NCBI RefSeq assembly: GCF_900109465.1
Contig: NZ_FOAZ01000012.1
Span: 1-64,000 of the forward strand
Origin: Streptacidiphilus jiangxiensis
GTDB lineage: Bacteria > Actinomycetota > Actinomycetes > Streptomycetales > Streptomycetaceae
Direction: 5' to 3'
Length of the DNA stretch: 64,000 nt
Made by a program: the position numbers and the translations under genes. Positions 62,712-64,000 of the stretch are shown here, in pieces (within the stretch, counting starts at the first letter, position 1; each line of letters opens with the position of its first letter). The notes under the pieces are model-generated. The model was not told the DNA's origin and searched no databases. It saw nothing but the letters and a program-made list of their open reading frames with translations.

Positions 62712-63161
62712 TCACGCTGCCAGCCACCCGTCGAGAGAGAGGCGCGTCTTGGGGCGCCAGATCAGCCAGCCGGAGAGCAGGAGGAAGCCGCAGTCGCGCA
62801 GGATCTCCTGCCAGTAGGCGGTCTGCGAGGCGGCCACCGCGCCGCCGCCGCCGAAGCAGCCGCAGTCGATGGAGATCCCACGCGCCCACACGGACGCGAT
62901 CGCGCCGATGTAGACCAGGAGCAGCACGCCCGAGATGACCGCCGCGATCCGGGTGCCGAGGCCGACCAGGAGCAGCAGCGCGAGGGCGATCTCCAGGAAC
63001 GGCAGCCCGTAGCCGAAGGGCTTCACCAGCCCCTCGGGCAGGATCCGGTAGACACGCACGGCCTGGGCCGCCGCCTGCGGATCGGAGATCTTCGCGAGCC
63101 CCGCCCAGGCCCAGACGACGGCCAGGCCGAGACGTACGGCCGTGCCGATCCAGGCGACCAC
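62712..63161 (-). CDS. MauE/DoxX-family membrane protein
   Basis: A ~149-residue inner-membrane protein with four TM segments, starting VAWIGTAVRLGLAVVWAWAG. It carries the motif SIDCGCFGGGG, with the Cys-x-Cys pair of MauE-type proteins, which are thought to reoxidise DsbA-like partners, and the conserved LAKISDPQAAAQAVRVYRIL after TM1. The start is uncertain: GTG 63161 (eight bases after GGAGG), GTG 63167, or an ATG at 63245. The DsbA-like gene follows 29 bp later on the same strand, so the two work together in thiol exchange outside the membrane. Confidence 0.82.
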   Translation of the reverse strand: MVAWIGTAVRLGLAVVWAWAGLAKISDPQAAAQAVRVYRILPEGLVKPFGYGLPFLEIALALLLLVGLGTRIAAVISGVLLLVYIGAIASVWARGISIDCGCFGGGGAVAASQTAYWQEILRDCGFLLLSGWLIWRPKTRLSLDGWLAA

Positions 63162-63248
63162 AGTCACCCCCCTCCCCGTTCCGGGCGATACCTCCCCGGC
63201 TTGGTCATTTGGGACCAATCCTGCCTTATGTTCCTTTAGGGGCATGCG

Positions 63249-64000
63249 TTATTCTCCGCGATTCGCAGCATTCTCCACAAAGCGCTGGAGCGCGGCCGGA
63301 TCGTCGAGCAGCTCCGGATGCGCCCACAGGTCGACCTCAGCGCCGTTCAGCAGCATCGACGGAGTGCCGTGGTGCACCCCCGCGCTGTCGTAGAGGTGTT
63401 GGGCGGCGTCGATCCACGGCTTCCAGTAGAGCGTGCGCACCTCGGAGTCGAAGGCCGCCGACCGCAGTCCGGGGACGGTCGCGGCCAGGGCGAGCAGTCG
63501 GTCGGTGGTGAAACCGTCCACCTCCTCGGGGCCCTGATTGGCCAGGAGCAGCGCGTGGAACAGCGCGAACCCGCCGTGGGCGAGTGCACCGCGCGCCGCG
63601 TCGGCGGCCGAGACGGCGCCGGGACCGGGCAGACGTTCGTCGAGTGACGACTCGATGACGTAGTGGACGAGCAGCCGATGACGGGCGATCAGGCTGCGCA
63701 GCATCGGCCCCTGCCGCCCCTCGAACTTGGCCGTCTCGGAGCAGCGGTAGTCCTCGAAGAGGGTCATCTGCACGGGCGCGTCCGGGTATCCGACGTCGAT
63801 GGTGACGCCGTCGGGGTCGAGCCTGGCCGGCAGGCCGAGGGCGACGGAGCGGTCCGGAACTCCCGCGAACACCGGGCCCGACTGCGGCTTGCCCGGCTTG
63901 GCCGGCGTGGGCGCCTTGGCCGGCGTGGGCGACTTGGCCGGAGCGGGTCTGCCGGCGGCCTGCTGATGGTGGTGCCGGCCGCTGGAGTGCTGGGTGTGGT
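63249..64000 (-). CDS. DsbA-like protein with degenerate active site (5' end outside window)
   Basis: The C-terminal ~250 residues of an exported DsbA-fold protein related to the one at 61804-62682: both share FED or YED followed by RC at the active site, a helical insert, and (T/S)P-LLNG. Here the active site reads RCSETAKFE, lacking the second Cys of CxxC, and the other two conserved cysteines are also replaced (ALAHGG, FDSEVR), so it probably lost redox function. Upstream runs a Pro/Ala/Lys linker with PTPAK repeats and a His-rich stretch, reaching the window edge in an open frame, so the N-terminus (expected membrane anchor) is outside. Same strand as the DsbA-MauE genes. Confidence 0.8.
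   Translation of the reverse strand, partial: HTQHSSGRHHHQQAAGRPAPAKSPTPAKAPTPAKPGKPQSGPVFAGVPDRSVALGLPARLDPDGVTIDVGYPDAPVQMTLFEDYRCSETAKFEGRQGPMLRSLIARHRLLVHYVIESSLDERLPGPGAVSAADAARGALAHGGFALFHALLLANQGPEEVDGFTTDRLLALAATVPGLRSAAFDSEVRTLYWKPWIDAAQHLYDSAGVHHGTPSMLLNGAEVDLWAHPELLDDPAALQRFVENAANRGE

Overview
The window is about 64 kb of very GC-rich chromosome from an actinomycete, almost certainly the Streptomyces/Kitasatospora/Streptacidiphilus group. The evidence is codon use (third positions nearly all G or C, frequent GTG starts, GTGA and ATGA gene overlaps), the protein families, and a core gene order (coaE, rpsA, polA, liv operon, ANTAR regulator with tRNA-Leu, pyk, gltB-gltD) that I recall from Streptomyces chromosomes. 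I see no insertion sequence, prophage, CRISPR array or biosynthetic cluster. This is mostly core chromosome with some lineage-variable genes.

Left part (1-16.4 kb): the end of a sulfonate/nitrate-type ABC permease and a sirohydrochlorin chelatase-like protein; a small solo TOPRIM protein with a GNAT acetyltransferase; an MMPL exporter; a TetR regulator divergent from a ketoacyl synthase III across a strong palindrome; a DEDDh exonuclease next to a HEPN-type protein; and then glgX-treY-treZ. Those last three convert glycogen-type glucans to trehalose: debranching, terminal transglycosylation, then hydrolysis. treZ runs 19 bp into the convergent coaE.

Middle part (16.4-42.5 kb): a second MMPL exporter, ribosomal protein S1 with a recognisable promoter and terminator, a methyltransferase, a DUF3068 protein with a tiny coupled membrane peptide, a PucR regulator divergent from a four-gene polyamine ABC operon, DNA polymerase I, a PaaI-type thioesterase, a membrane-anchored unknown, the complete branched-chain amino acid operon livKHMGF, an ANTAR response regulator, tRNA-Leu(CAA), an APC permease and pyruvate kinase.

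Right part (42.5-64 kb): EfeO and EfeB without EfeU, a secreted phosphatase/phospholipase-like protein, a lipoprotein of unknown function, glutamate synthase (gltB-gltD), a VIT-type iron/manganese transporter preceded by an iron-box-like palindrome, a Ser/Thr kinase with a beta-propeller, a MacB-like ABC pair divergent from a NarL-type two-component system, and a DsbA/MauE/DsbA-like set cut by the window end.

The most distinctive non-genic signal is a family of short intergenic elements with terminal inverted repeats. There are three long copies, one hairpin-only copy and one partial copy. One long copy supplies the C-terminus of the second MMPL protein.
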